Source of the DNA: Clostridia bacterium BRH_c25
GTDB taxonomy: Bacteria > Bacillota_A > Clostridia > Lutisporales > Lutisporaceae
Direction of reading: 5' to 3'
Assembly (NCBI GenBank): GCA_001515955.1
Contig: LOES01000067.1
Coordinates: 1-14,177 of the forward strand
Length of the DNA: 14,177 nt
The stretch's first letter is position 1. Every line of letters starts with the position of its first letter. A program made the position numbers and the translations under genes. The notes under the pieces were generated by a model, which ran no database searches, had not been told where the DNA came from, and was given only the letters and a program-made list of their open reading frames with translations. Below, piece after piece: positions 1-7,167 of the stretch.

Positions 1-167
1 AGGTTTACTGCTTCTGTTGTCTCCTGAAGCAGCTCTTTAACCTCATTGAGATCCTCCGAAGGCTTCAAATCTGCCGCTATATCCCTTCCCATTCCTGAAG
101 CAGTGCTCTCACATAACATATCTATGATTTTATTATATTCTAAAATTCTTAATGCCTTTTCGTTCAA
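1..167 (-). CDS. mutS2: Endonuclease MutS2, N-terminal fragment (cut by window edge)
   Basis: Only the first 55 codons are in the window; the gene continues past base 1. The visible N-terminus ([13 protein letters not shown], then a [13 protein letters not shown] stretch and an [13 protein letters not shown] stretch) matches the start of MutS2 proteins. MutS2 is a MutS paralogue with an ATPase core and a C-terminal Smr nuclease domain, linked to suppression of recombination or to rescue of collided ribosomes rather than to mismatch repair. The start is a TTG at 167..165, chosen because GAGGTGA lies 5 bases upstream (173..179) and the family N-terminus aligns there. The ATPase and Smr domains lie outside the window, so their integrity is unknown. 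The gene is last in the minus-strand series U32, regulator, kinase, mutS2. The call is by family resemblance of the N-terminus alone. Confidence 0.85.
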   Translation of the reverse strand, partial: MNEKALRILEYNKIIDMLCESTASGMGRDIAADLKPSEDLNEVKELLQETTEAVN

Positions 168-196
168 TATGTTCACCTCAAATTTCTATGGTCAAT

Positions 197-257
197 AGGT
201 TTAAGGAGCCCATCCGGACGGCCACTGGCCGCCCCTACCTCCGGAACCCCGCAACCT
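197..257. repeat. Nested palindromic stem-loop between histidine kinase and mutS2
   Basis: Three nested pairs of arms share one centre: AGGTT (197..201) with AACCT (253..257), TCCGGA (213..218) with TCCGGA (240..245), and CGGCC (219..223) with GGCCG (227..231) around a 3-base loop. The middle pair is offset by an 8-base bulge. On the transcribed minus strand it lies just after the kinase stop and about 30 bases before the mutS2 start. No U-run follows on the minus strand, so it is not a standard intrinsic terminator. It could be an RNA processing or attenuating hairpin, or a small dispersed palindrome. Confidence 0.5.
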
Positions 258-259
258 TT

Positions 260-1744
260 TTAAAACTCAGCGTAGCTTGGGAGGCTGAAGCAAAACTCCG
301 AGCCTTCCCCGAATACACTGTAGACATTTATTTCGCAGCCATGGGCATTTATTATATTTTTTACTATTGCCAGCCCCAAACCTGTGCTGATGTCCGATCT
401 GTTCTTGTCTGTGGTATAATATCTATCCCAGATAAAGGGCAGGTCCTCCTCCGGTATCCCTTCCCCAAAATCTTTTATACATACATAAATACTGTCACTT
501 TGCCTGTTTGCTCTTATGGAGATGTTGCCATAGTCATAGGAATGCTTGATTGCGTTGTTAAGCAGGTTGATGAGCACCTGTTTTATCCTGTTCTCATCAC
601 CAAAGCAAGTAAGTACATCCTCTGACATATTCATGAATTTGATAGTAATATTTCTCTTGGATGCATAGGGCAATAGCTTATCTATAGTCCTTCTTATCAT
701 TGCTTCCATGCTGAAAGGCACCATCTGCAGCTGTATATGCCCCGCTTCAATCTGCGACAGCTGTAGTATCTCATCTACCATTTTCTTAAGCCTTACAGTC
801 TCATCCATTATAATACCGAGGTATTTCTTCCTGTCTTCCTCTGATTCCACAAGTCCGTCCAGCAGCACCTCTGAATATCCTTGAAGATAGCTTAAAGGCG
901 TTCTTATCTCGTGGGACACATTGGCAATAAATTCCCTTCTTATATGCTCAACCCTGGACAGCTGTTTTGCAAGATTGTTCATGGTATTCCCAAGCTCTTT
1001 TATCTCTCTGCTGGAGCGCAGGTCTATTTTTGTATCATAATTCCCTTTTGATATCTCAAGTGCAGCATTATTAATAAGCTTTAAGGGGGTAGAAAAGCCT
1101 TGTGACAAGAAGTAGGATATTGCTGATGCCAATATGATTGCCACAACAAAAATATATAAAAACTGCTTTCTTATAGCTTCTATAGTGGTCTGCATATACT
1201 CCAACGTGGTGATTATATAAATAGCTTCGCTAATTTCAGGCTTCTTTATAGCTTCTCCCCCATAATTTTCATTAAGAAGCTGTTTGCTTCCCTGGGCAAA
1301 GCTCATTGGCTGTTTAACCGGAACACCGACCAAAAGTGTATCCATTTCCTTAGGCCACACCGAGTAGGGGTTCCAGATCATCTTATTCTGTTCATGTACA
1401 GTATTCCCGTTGAGAATCTTGCTAATATACTTGACACCGAAAGTATTTCCCAACTTATATCGATTTGTACCTTCTACATAGGTTATTTTTCCGTCTCTGT
1501 CAGTAACTATTATAATATCATTTACCCGCCGCATTACATTGTAATAGGGTATGGTCGAATTATACTGCCCTCTGGCTACGTAATTTGACAGTCGGATACA
1601 ATCCTTCTCCAGCTGCACCTTCTCCTGTTCATAATAAAAGTCATATAAAAACTCTGTCTGAAATATCAGTATAAATATCAGGAGCACCAGTGTCATTATA
1701 ATAATAGACGCCCACAGCTTGAGAGATATACCATAGCTTCTCAT
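260..1744 (-). CDS. Membrane-bound sensor histidine kinase (HAMP, HisKA, HATPase)
   Basis: A 494-residue transmembrane sensor kinase that should autophosphorylate and pass phosphate to the regulator encoded just before it. Order of parts: membrane segment about 12-28, extracytoplasmic region about 30-194 (includes a TDRDGKITYVEG stretch suggestive of a PAS-like fold), second membrane segment about 195-213, HAMP about 214-266, HisKA with SHEIRTP (phospho-accepting His278), then HATPase with N-box (Asn393, Asn397), DFGEG (425-429) and GLGLAI (455-460). All catalytic boxes look intact. ATG start at 1744 preceded by AGAGGT; it overlaps the regulator's TGA by four bases (ATGA), implying translational coupling. 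General layout is that of ResE/PhoR/WalK-type kinases; the signal cannot be inferred. Confidence 0.93.
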   Translation of the reverse strand: MRSYGISLKLWASIIIMTLVLLIFILIFQTEFLYDFYYEQEKVQLEKDCIRLSNYVARGQYNSTIPYYNVMRRVNDIIIVTDRDGKITYVEGTNRYKLGNTFGVKYISKILNGNTVHEQNKMIWNPYSVWPKEMDTLLVGVPVKQPMSFAQGSKQLLNENYGGEAIKKPEISEAIYIITTLEYMQTTIEAIRKQFLYIFVVAIILASAISYFLSQGFSTPLKLINNAALEISKGNYDTKIDLRSSREIKELGNTMNNLAKQLSRVEHIRREFIANVSHEIRTPLSYLQGYSEVLLDGLVESEEDRKKYLGIIMDETVRLKKMVDEILQLSQIEAGHIQLQMVPFSMEAMIRRTIDKLLPYASKRNITIKFMNMSEDVLTCFGDENRIKQVLINLLNNAIKHSYDYGNISIRANRQSDSIYVCIKDFGEGIPEEDLPFIWDRYYTTDKNRSDISTGLGLAIVKNIINAHGCEINVYSVFGEGSEFCFSLPSYAEF

Positions 1745-2427
1745 TTTGGTACCTCTAGCTTATAACCAACGCCCCACATTGTACTTATATAACTGCTGTA
1801 ATCCCCAAGCTTCTCTCTCAGCTTCTTTATATGAGTATCTACTGTTCTTGGATCACCGTACTGCTCATAGCCCCAGACCTTAAGAAGCAGCTGTTCTCTC
1901 GTAAAAACAATCTTGGGATTGGTAGCCAGAAAGTAAAGCAGTTCATATTCCTTGTTGGTAAGTACAATCTCTTTATCATAGACCGTCACTTCTCTGGAAA
2001 GTCTGTTAATTACGATATTCCCTATCTGAAAATATGAAGCGGAATCACTGCACTTTATCTCCGACCTTCGGAGCAATGCCTTGACTCTTGCTATAAGCTC
2101 CTTAGGACTGAAGGGCTTTACTATATAATCATCGGCACCCAGTTCAAAGCCGAAGAGCTTATCAAACTCCTCGCCTCTTGCAGTCAAGAGTATAATCGGA
2201 ATATTGGACATCCTTCTTATTTCCCGGCACACAGTCCAACCATCGATTTCAGGAAGCATAATGTCCAGTATTACAATGTCTACCTGGTTGGTTTTGAAAA
2301 GATTCAATCCCTGTTTTCCATCAGCAGCTTCTATGGTTTCAAAGTTTTCCTTCTTAAATGCTATCTTGATAAGCTCTCTCATTTTCTCTTCGTCCTCAAC
2401 CAGCAGTACCCTGACACCATTTTCCAA
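1741..2427 (-). CDS. OmpR-family response regulator
   Basis: A 228-residue two-domain regulator. The receiver domain carries the acidic pair in LLVEDEE, the phospho-acceptor Asp55 in ILDIMLPE, Thr82 in LLTARG and Lys104 in VKPF. The C-terminal winged-helix DNA-binding domain is of OmpR/PhoB type (LTNKEYELL, TREQLL, WGY, RTVDTHIKKLREKL, GVGYKLE). TTG start at 2427 is preferred because AAGGAG (2437..2442) then lies 9 bases away. A TTG six bases further upstream (2433) would leave only 3 bases. It starts 16 bases after the U32 stop codon and its binding site lies within a few bases of that stop, so it is probably co-transcribed with U32. It overlaps the kinase gene by 4 bases and is its evident partner. 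Target genes unknown. Confidence 0.93.
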   Translation of the reverse strand: MENGVRVLLVEDEEKMRELIKIAFKKENFETIEAADGKQGLNLFKTNQVDIVILDIMLPEIDGWTVCREIRRMSNIPIILLTARGEEFDKLFGFELGADDYIVKPFSPKELIARVKALLRRSEIKCSDSASYFQIGNIVINRLSREVTVYDKEIVLTNKEYELLYFLATNPKIVFTREQLLLKVWGYEQYGDPRTVDTHIKKLREKLGDYSSYISTMWGVGYKLEVPK

Positions 2428-2436
2428 AATCAATCT

Positions 2437-2442
2437 CTCCTT
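2437..2442 (-). promoter_or_regulatory. Ribosome binding site deciding the response-regulator start
   Basis: AAGGAG on the minus strand. It lies 9 bases before the TTG at 2427 but only 3 before the TTG at 2433, so it supports the shorter protein. It sits next to the UGA of the preceding U32 gene, an arrangement typical of translational coupling. Confidence 0.6.
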
Positions 2443-2443
2443 T

Positions 2444-4912
2444 TCAATCGACGCCTCTGTAAAAATGCCCTTTTGTAAAACCTTTGGCCTTTACTCTCTC
2501 TATAAGCGATCGATCATATTTATCCATGTCCCTGTAATTCCTGTAAAGCTTTATAATCCCGCCAATTTCTTCGGGGCTTTCAATATAAAAATCCGCCCTC
2601 AGCTTAGAAACTCCGCTGCTTTTTATGTCACCCAGATCCTCAGCCAGAAGCAGCACATCGGAGTTCAAAAGCTGTATCCTGCAGGAATCAAGCTTGACCA
2701 TCCTGAAAACTTTTCTTTTCTCGTCTATTATACCATAATTAGAGTTAATGCAACCTCCTGCATCGCCGCAGCCGTCTTTTTGCATCGACACCGGACAGTA
2801 TTCAGTGGTCATGACGGGCATATATCCATACACTAATGCTTCAATAGGTGCTGCACAACTGGAGCTGATAGCCCTTATCTGGGGCAGGGTCAGTTCAGGA
2901 GACAGCCCTATGGCCTCCACACCCTCCTGGTACAGATGATTTGCCGACACGGAATTGAAAACATTGAAGCTGTAATTAATTCTTAACCTGCCGATTCCCA
3001 GTTTCCGTGCAAGCCCAAGCTCTCCCGCTCCCGATATCACAAGCCCGAAATCCTGGAATTTTGCTTTCTCAATGATTGTCTCAAGTCTTTTTTGTATTCT
3101 CGCAGCTTCTCTATCCCGTACTATATTGGGGGCTACATAGAACAAGCTTTTCCCCTTGTTCCTGCACAGGTCGGCAAGCTTTACAGCATCAGCTGCTATA
3201 TCTCCCTCATATGCATCACCCAAAAGATAAATCGTATCTGCCCCTGCGTTCATGGCACTTACAGCGGCTGCATGATTCCTGACCCCGGCTATGTATTCCT
3301 CCGGAGCAGCCTTGACAGCTTTGCTCTCAGGCATCATATTCTCAATTAATGCTGCAGAATTCAATTGAAGTATTGGCCGTTCATGGATATGTGAGCGCTT
3401 GCGGGAAAGCCGCTCCAGCACCTCTCTTCTCATGCGGTTTACCTGTCTTGCAGGTATGTAGCAATTGTCTTCTATTTCCGCCTCCTTAACCTCTATCAGG
3501 TAAGGAGTATCTCCGGTTTTCCCAAGCTGCTCCATCACTTTTTCAACAGGTGTTGCAGCTTTTTCTGCCGACTCAACTTTTTCTTCATCTGTATAGCTTA
3601 CTGTATTCCCATTACCGTCTTTCACAATTATCAAAGGGTTTTGTCCGGCCTTCATAATAAGCTTGCATTCTACCGCTATTTTTCTTTTGTTTTCCGGCGA
3701 ATACTCTTCCCTGGCCTTCCTGTTCAGCACGCTGTCAAAGGTTTTGCTCACACTGGAGCCGGTCTCGACTCTATCTCTGATGAATATCTCAGCAGTATCA
3801 CCCTTTTCAGCACTTTTTGCATTTTTCCCTTTGACTCTGATGCCACTGATGATTGTTCCCGTGCTTCTGCCGCTTTGGGATACAACCTCTATCCCGTCTC
3901 CATCGTTCAAGTATCCTTCATTTATGATAATTGTCGCTATATTGCCCTTCTGACCAAGGACCTTCCCCAGCGGCACACCTCTGTTGTCGGGCCTCTCAAT
4001 GCTTACAATATCCTTGTTTCTCTTGTTAAATATATATCCTTCTGTAAACTCTCTGTTAAAAGCACTTTTAAGCTCATATTCCGCTTCTGCAGCCGAGCTT
4101 TTCCCTGTGATACTGTCCAAGGCTGTTCTATAATGCTTTACTACTATTGCTACATATTCAGCCTTCTTCATCCTTCCCTCTATTTTCAGTGAAGTTACTC
4201 CTGACTCAACCAATTCATCAAGCCTTTTGTATGTATTAAGGTCTCTGGTACTTAAAAGGTGCTTGTTCAGGTTTTCCATCTCTGCTTTTCCTGTCCTGAA
4301 ATTATAAAAGGAATACTTCTTCCTGCAAGGCTGGGCACATCTTCCCCTGTTCCCACTCCTTCCGCCTATAAGGCTGCTCATCAGGCACTGGCCTGAATAG
4401 CTTACACAAAGAGCACCATGTACGAATACTTCAGTCATCATTCCTGTACTTTTGACTATGCTTCTGACCTCTTCAAGGGATAATTCTCTTGCCAGTACTA
4501 TCCTTTTGGCACCTAGTGAGGAATAATACCTTGCCCCTTCAACATTATGAACGGTCATCTGGGTGCTGCAATGAACCTCCATATCCGGAAAGGCGCCGGA
4601 AACAAGCTTTAAGAGGGCAAGATCCTGTACAATTACCGCATCAACATCTATTTGGTATAAGAAGCTTACGTAATCCAAAGCCTCCACAAGCTCACGGTCG
4701 GTCAGCAGTATATTGATGGTGACATATACTTTTACACCTCTTATATGCGCATAACTGACAGCCTTGACCAAGGTTTCCCCGTCAAAATTGTCAGCATATG
4801 CTCTCGCATTAAATTTACTCCCGCCCAAATAAACAGCATCAGCACCGCTTTCAACAGCAGCAGCTAATGCTTCGAAATTTCCGGCAGGTGCAAGAAGTTC
4901 TATCTTATTCAT
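2444..4912 (-). CDS. U32 family protein with DUF3656 (RlhA-like RNA hydroxylation protein)
   Basis: An 822-residue two-module protein. The N-terminal U32 module opens with MNKIELLAPAGN, contains ESGADAVYLGG and carries the U32 signature around 161-196 (FVHGALC, SGQC, GRC, QPC). Cysteines 169, 176, 192 and 196 probably bind an iron-sulfur cluster, as in UbiU/UbiV and TrhP. A DUF3656-like middle part (about 380-495) is followed by a second barrel module (about 540-820; NAGADTIYLLGD) with its own cysteines at 706, 715, 721 and 744. E. coli RlhA, also U32 plus DUF3656, hydroxylates 23S rRNA C2501, so an RNA hydroxylation role is likely, although such proteins are commonly labelled peptidase. The ATG at 4912 is preferred over a GTG at 4921: it gives the family N-terminus and sits 10 bases after AGGA. 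It follows zapA across the repeat-filled gap. Confidence 0.88.
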   Translation of the reverse strand: MNKIELLAPAGNFEALAAAVESGADAVYLGGSKFNARAYADNFDGETLVKAVSYAHIRGVKVYVTINILLTDRELVEALDYVSFLYQIDVDAVIVQDLALLKLVSGAFPDMEVHCSTQMTVHNVEGARYYSSLGAKRIVLARELSLEEVRSIVKSTGMMTEVFVHGALCVSYSGQCLMSSLIGGRSGNRGRCAQPCRKKYSFYNFRTGKAEMENLNKHLLSTRDLNTYKRLDELVESGVTSLKIEGRMKKAEYVAIVVKHYRTALDSITGKSSAAEAEYELKSAFNREFTEGYIFNKRNKDIVSIERPDNRGVPLGKVLGQKGNIATIIINEGYLNDGDGIEVVSQSGRSTGTIISGIRVKGKNAKSAEKGDTAEIFIRDRVETGSSVSKTFDSVLNRKAREEYSPENKRKIAVECKLIMKAGQNPLIIVKDGNGNTVSYTDEEKVESAEKAATPVEKVMEQLGKTGDTPYLIEVKEAEIEDNCYIPARQVNRMRREVLERLSRKRSHIHERPILQLNSAALIENMMPESKAVKAAPEEYIAGVRNHAAAVSAMNAGADTIYLLGDAYEGDIAADAVKLADLCRNKGKSLFYVAPNIVRDREAARIQKRLETIIEKAKFQDFGLVISGAGELGLARKLGIGRLRINYSFNVFNSVSANHLYQEGVEAIGLSPELTLPQIRAISSSCAAPIEALVYGYMPVMTTEYCPVSMQKDGCGDAGGCINSNYGIIDEKRKVFRMVKLDSCRIQLLNSDVLLLAEDLGDIKSSGVSKLRADFYIESPEEIGGIIKLYRNYRDMDKYDRSLIERVKAKGFTKGHFYRGVD

Positions 4913-4942
4913 TCCATTCACATCCTAATATGTTCTGCAGCC

Positions 4943-5219
4943 TAGGTCAAGAGGACGGGTAACACGGAATACACGGATGTTACACGGAAGGACACGGTTT
5001 TTATTTATATTAAATATTTGTCATTCTGAACGCAGTGAAGAATCTTATGCTGCTGGTTAACCCAGACAAATGTTTCCAAGTATTGCTTGAAGGTCGCAGA
5101 TCCTTCGCAATGCTCAGGATGACATATGTGGCTGTATATAGCTACAATATTTAATATTTTCCCGGCCGTGTTATTCCGTGAAAAATCCGTGTGTCCCGTG
5201 TTACCCGTACTTGGACCTA
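4943..5219. repeat. Composite nested inverted repeat between zapA and the U32 gene
   Basis: This fills most of the roughly 355-base gap. Arms nest around one centre. Outermost are TAGGTCAAG (4943..4951) and CTTGGACCTA (5210..5219). Next come 44-base arms 4954..4997 and 5166..5209, which match at 37 of 44 positions by my hand alignment. Each is made of four spaced ACACGG-like units. Then an AT-rich pair ATTAAATATT (5009..5018) and AATATTTAAT (5146..5155), and a 27-base core pair (5019..5045 and 5098..5124). No open reading frame or transposase remnant is seen. zapA-to-U32 transcription would cross it and could fold into a very long hairpin. A mobile, MITE-like origin is an inference. Confidence 0.8.
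5019..5124. repeat. Core imperfect inverted repeat of a dispersed GTCATTCTGA-type family
   Basis: The left arm 5019..5045 begins TGTCATTCTGAACGCAGTG and ends GAAGAATCT. The right arm 5098..5124 is its imperfect reverse complement, 20 of 27 matching, several differences being G-U compatible in RNA. Sequences of the form GTCATTCTGA plus GAAGAATCT paired with their complement are familiar as short dispersed intergenic repeats in many bacterial genomes. This is recognition from general knowledge, not from a search. Confidence 0.65.
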
Positions 5220-5239
5220 TAAGGAATACCCACGCTTCC

Positions 5240-5269
5240 CTCGTATCTCGTATCTCGTATCTCGCATCT
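5240..5269. repeat. Heptanucleotide tandem repeat (CTCGTAT)4
   Basis: Three exact CTCGTAT units (5240..5246, 5247..5253, 5254..5260) are followed by one variant CTCGCAT (5261..5267) and a two-base partial unit. It abuts the zapA stop codon (TAG at 5268..5270), so copy-number change would hardly alter the protein. It lies about 20 bases outside the right arm of the large inverted repeat. Confidence 0.8.
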
Positions 5270-5837
5270 ATATATTATTTACCCTATTGTTCCTATTTTT
5301 ATCTATCCTTTTTACTTTTACATCATCTAATTCTTTTTTTGTCTTTAATAACTCTATCTGGTTCTCAAACAATTTGCTCTGCACATCGCTTATTGTCTCT
5401 CTTGATACATCAAGCTCACACCTTAAGTCCTTCAGCTCTTCCTGTGCTTTTGCCCATTCCCTGCTTATCTTGCCCAGCTCGATCTGTGACTTTGTATATT
5501 CACTCTGCATTTTGGTGTATTGCTCCTTTATTGCCTCCAATTCCTGCCTGAGTTCATTAAGCTCCTCAAAGGGCCTCTGCATCTCGCCTTGTATACTTTC
5601 AAGTTTTTCGGAGGCTTCAGCATGCTCCTCCTGTGACCTGTAAAGGGCGTCAGCAAGATTCAGTGCAGTCAGTACCGCAACCATTGTTGAATTATATCGG
5701 AAATTGCTCTTTGCAATTTCTCTCATTATTTTATCTACTCTATCTGCAAGCTCCCGTACATATTCCTCCGGTTTCTCAGTAACCATGACATACTCGGTAT
5801 CAAATATGTTAACGCCTGTCTTCTTTTTCTCGGACAT
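5268..5837 (-). CDS. zapA: Cell division protein ZapA-like, with long coiled-coil tail
   Basis: A 189-residue protein. Residues 1-70 resemble ZapA, the small FtsZ-associated protein that helps bundle protofilaments at the division site: a VNIFDTEYVMVTEKPEEYV segment, then ADRVDKIMREI and a helical region with TALNLADAL. Residues 70-175 are a charged, Gln/Glu/Lys-rich heptad-like coiled coil with no membrane segment. ATG at 5837 is chosen because AAAGGAG (5847..5853) precedes it by 9 bases and the family N-terminus starts here. The frame is open for 33 more codons upstream, but that part has no family resemblance and no good binding site. The tail makes it clearly longer than the roughly 85-110 residues usual for Bacillus ZapA. 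Position upstream of the U32 gene and mutS2 fits the gene order commonly seen in Clostridia. Confidence 0.85.
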   Translation of the reverse strand: MSEKKKTGVNIFDTEYVMVTEKPEEYVRELADRVDKIMREIAKSNFRYNSTMVAVLTALNLADALYRSQEEHAEASEKLESIQGEMQRPFEELNELRQELEAIKEQYTKMQSEYTKSQIELGKISREWAKAQEELKDLRCELDVSRETISDVQSKLFENQIELLKTKKELDDVKVKRIDKNRNNRVNNI

Positions 5838-5956
5838 ATATTTCAACTCCTTTGAGATTGAATCTTTTCTCATTATTATCCTTATAGTATTCTTCAAAAA
5901 ATCAAAATTTTCCTTTAATTTTTTACAAATACGCAAAATTTATGTCATGAAGATAG

Positions 5957-5983
5957 AAAAAAAGATGCTGATATGCATCTTTT
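5957..5983 (-). terminator. Intrinsic terminator of the ABC transport operon
   Basis: On the minus strand AAAAGATGC (5983..5975), a 6-base loop and GCATCTTTT (5968..5960) form a 9-bp stem. Including the stem's last bases, the T-run extends to 5957. It starts 12 bases past the stop codon of the FtsX-like permease gene, so it ends the seven-gene operon and separates it from zapA. Confidence 0.85.
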
Positions 5984-5994
5984 CCCATAGCCCC

Positions 5995-7167
5995 CTATTC
6001 ATCCCAGATCGTCTCTGATACATCCACCAGCTTTATTCTTGATGCAGGGTAGAGACTGCTTAAGATACCCACAGAAGCTGAAGCTGCTATTGTCAAAAAA
6101 ATCGACATCAGCGTAAGCCTTGTACGTATGCCTATAAAATCTCCAATAAAGCTTCCTGCAAGAATTCCCGATACCAGTCCAAGGATGCCGGAGCTATGAC
6201 AAATGATCAGTGTTTTGTATACAATGTCATACTGAAGCTCTTTTATACCTGAGCCGTAAAACTTATACAGCCCTATCTCCTTCTTCCGTTCCTGTATTGA
6301 AAGGAGCATTGCATTCATTACCCCTATGCCTCCCGATATCAACCCTATTACTGCTGTTATAACCGCAAATACAAGGTACTTGTCTGTAAATTCCGATACC
6401 TTAGGCAGCTGTTCGTATTCATTAATGCTGTACATCTCTGTTACCCCATGCTCTTCTTCAAGCACATGACCGAGCCTGACCGCAGCCTCTTCCTTGTGAA
6501 GCTCATAGTCCACCAAGGCTATAAGCTTCTCCATGTCAAAATCAAAGGAAACATCCTCCGGTACACTGTCAGGAATAAAACACATACCCGGAATTTCATC
6601 ATCAAATAATGTTTCAATATTCCTGTTGAAGTTCTTGAAAACTCCCGCAACTACAAATTCTGCCTTTTTGCCGTTAACCTGCAGGTCCAGCTTCTGTCCT
6701 GTTATATCGGTAGTACCGAAAAGCTCCAGTGCAGTCAGGCTGTCAATAACAGCAATTCTGTTTGCGCTTCGTACATCCTGGTTATTGATGAAGCTGCCTT
6801 CAAGCATTTCCAGGTTGGCATACTGCAGATATTTTTCATTTACTGCCAATGTGCGGGCAGCTGCCGATGCTTTGTAGGACTTAAGCAGTGCCGGAAGCTC
6901 CAGAACAGGTATACTGCCTTTGACCTCAGGCATTTTAGCCTCAAGGAGCCTTCCGTCCTCCCGCAGTAAATACTCATCAGAAGCAAGGCCTTTATCCATA
7001 AGCTCAATATCATAAGCCTTAACTCCATTACGCCAAAAGCTGTCCTTCAGTACCGACCTTCCACCTTCAGCCACTGTCAGGATCACAATCAGCACAAAAA
7101 TACCTGTAGTTATTCCAGCTGCAGAAATAAAATACCTCGCTGCTTCCTTAAATGCTGCAGTTTTCAT
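5995..7167 (-). CDS. MacB/FtsX-type ABC transporter permease
   Basis: A 390-residue membrane protein. A first membrane segment at about 15-33 is followed by a large extracytoplasmic domain of the MacB core type (about 35-262), then three membrane segments at about 264-288, 318-341 and 353-373. The hallmark GGIGVMNAMLLS with ERKKEIGLYK (279-302) closely matches the MacB/LolC consensus, and LYPASRIKL near the end matches the usual C-terminal motif. Such permeases transmit force from a cytoplasmic ATPase to an outside domain rather than forming a channel. ATG start at 7167 with GGGAGGA upstream; the gene overlaps the ATPase gene by 20 bases. It is the last gene of the operon. Substrate unknown. 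Confidence 0.93.
   Translation of the reverse strand: MKTAAFKEAARYFISAAGITTGIFVLIVILTVAEGGRSVLKDSFWRNGVKAYDIELMDKGLASDEYLLREDGRLLEAKMPEVKGSIPVLELPALLKSYKASAAARTLAVNEKYLQYANLEMLEGSFINNQDVRSANRIAVIDSLTALELFGTTDITGQKLDLQVNGKKAEFVVAGVFKNFNRNIETLFDDEIPGMCFIPDSVPEDVSFDFDMEKLIALVDYELHKEEAAVRLGHVLEEEHGVTEMYSINEYEQLPKVSEFTDKYLVFAVITAVIGLISGGIGVMNAMLLSIQERKKEIGLYKFYGSGIKELQYDIVYKTLIICHSSGILGLVSGILAGSFIGDFIGIRTRLTLMSIFLTIAASASVGILSSLYPASRIKLVDVSETIWDE

Noticed and set aside
4923..4950. TTGACC with a weak -10 (TAGGAT) just upstream of the U32 gene as a promoter
   Set aside because: The -10 would overlap the ribosome binding site, so the transcript would start inside or after the start codon.
4943..5269. 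CRISPR array or insertion sequence in the zapA-U32 gap
   Set aside because: The ACACGG units are short with 3-5 base gaps and lie in inverted arms, with no 30-40 base spacers and no transposase frame.
5126..5643. Plus-strand open frames across the repeat region and zapA
   Set aside because: They are shadows of zapA and the repeat region, low-complexity in composition (Ser/Leu/Phe-rich), without binding sites or recognisable motifs.
5875..5905. Possible zapA promoter TTGATT, 19-base spacer, GATAAT on the minus strand
   Set aside because: The spacer is long, the -35 is weak, and the region is AT-rich enough to give such matches by chance. A promoter must lie between the terminator and zapA, but I cannot place it.
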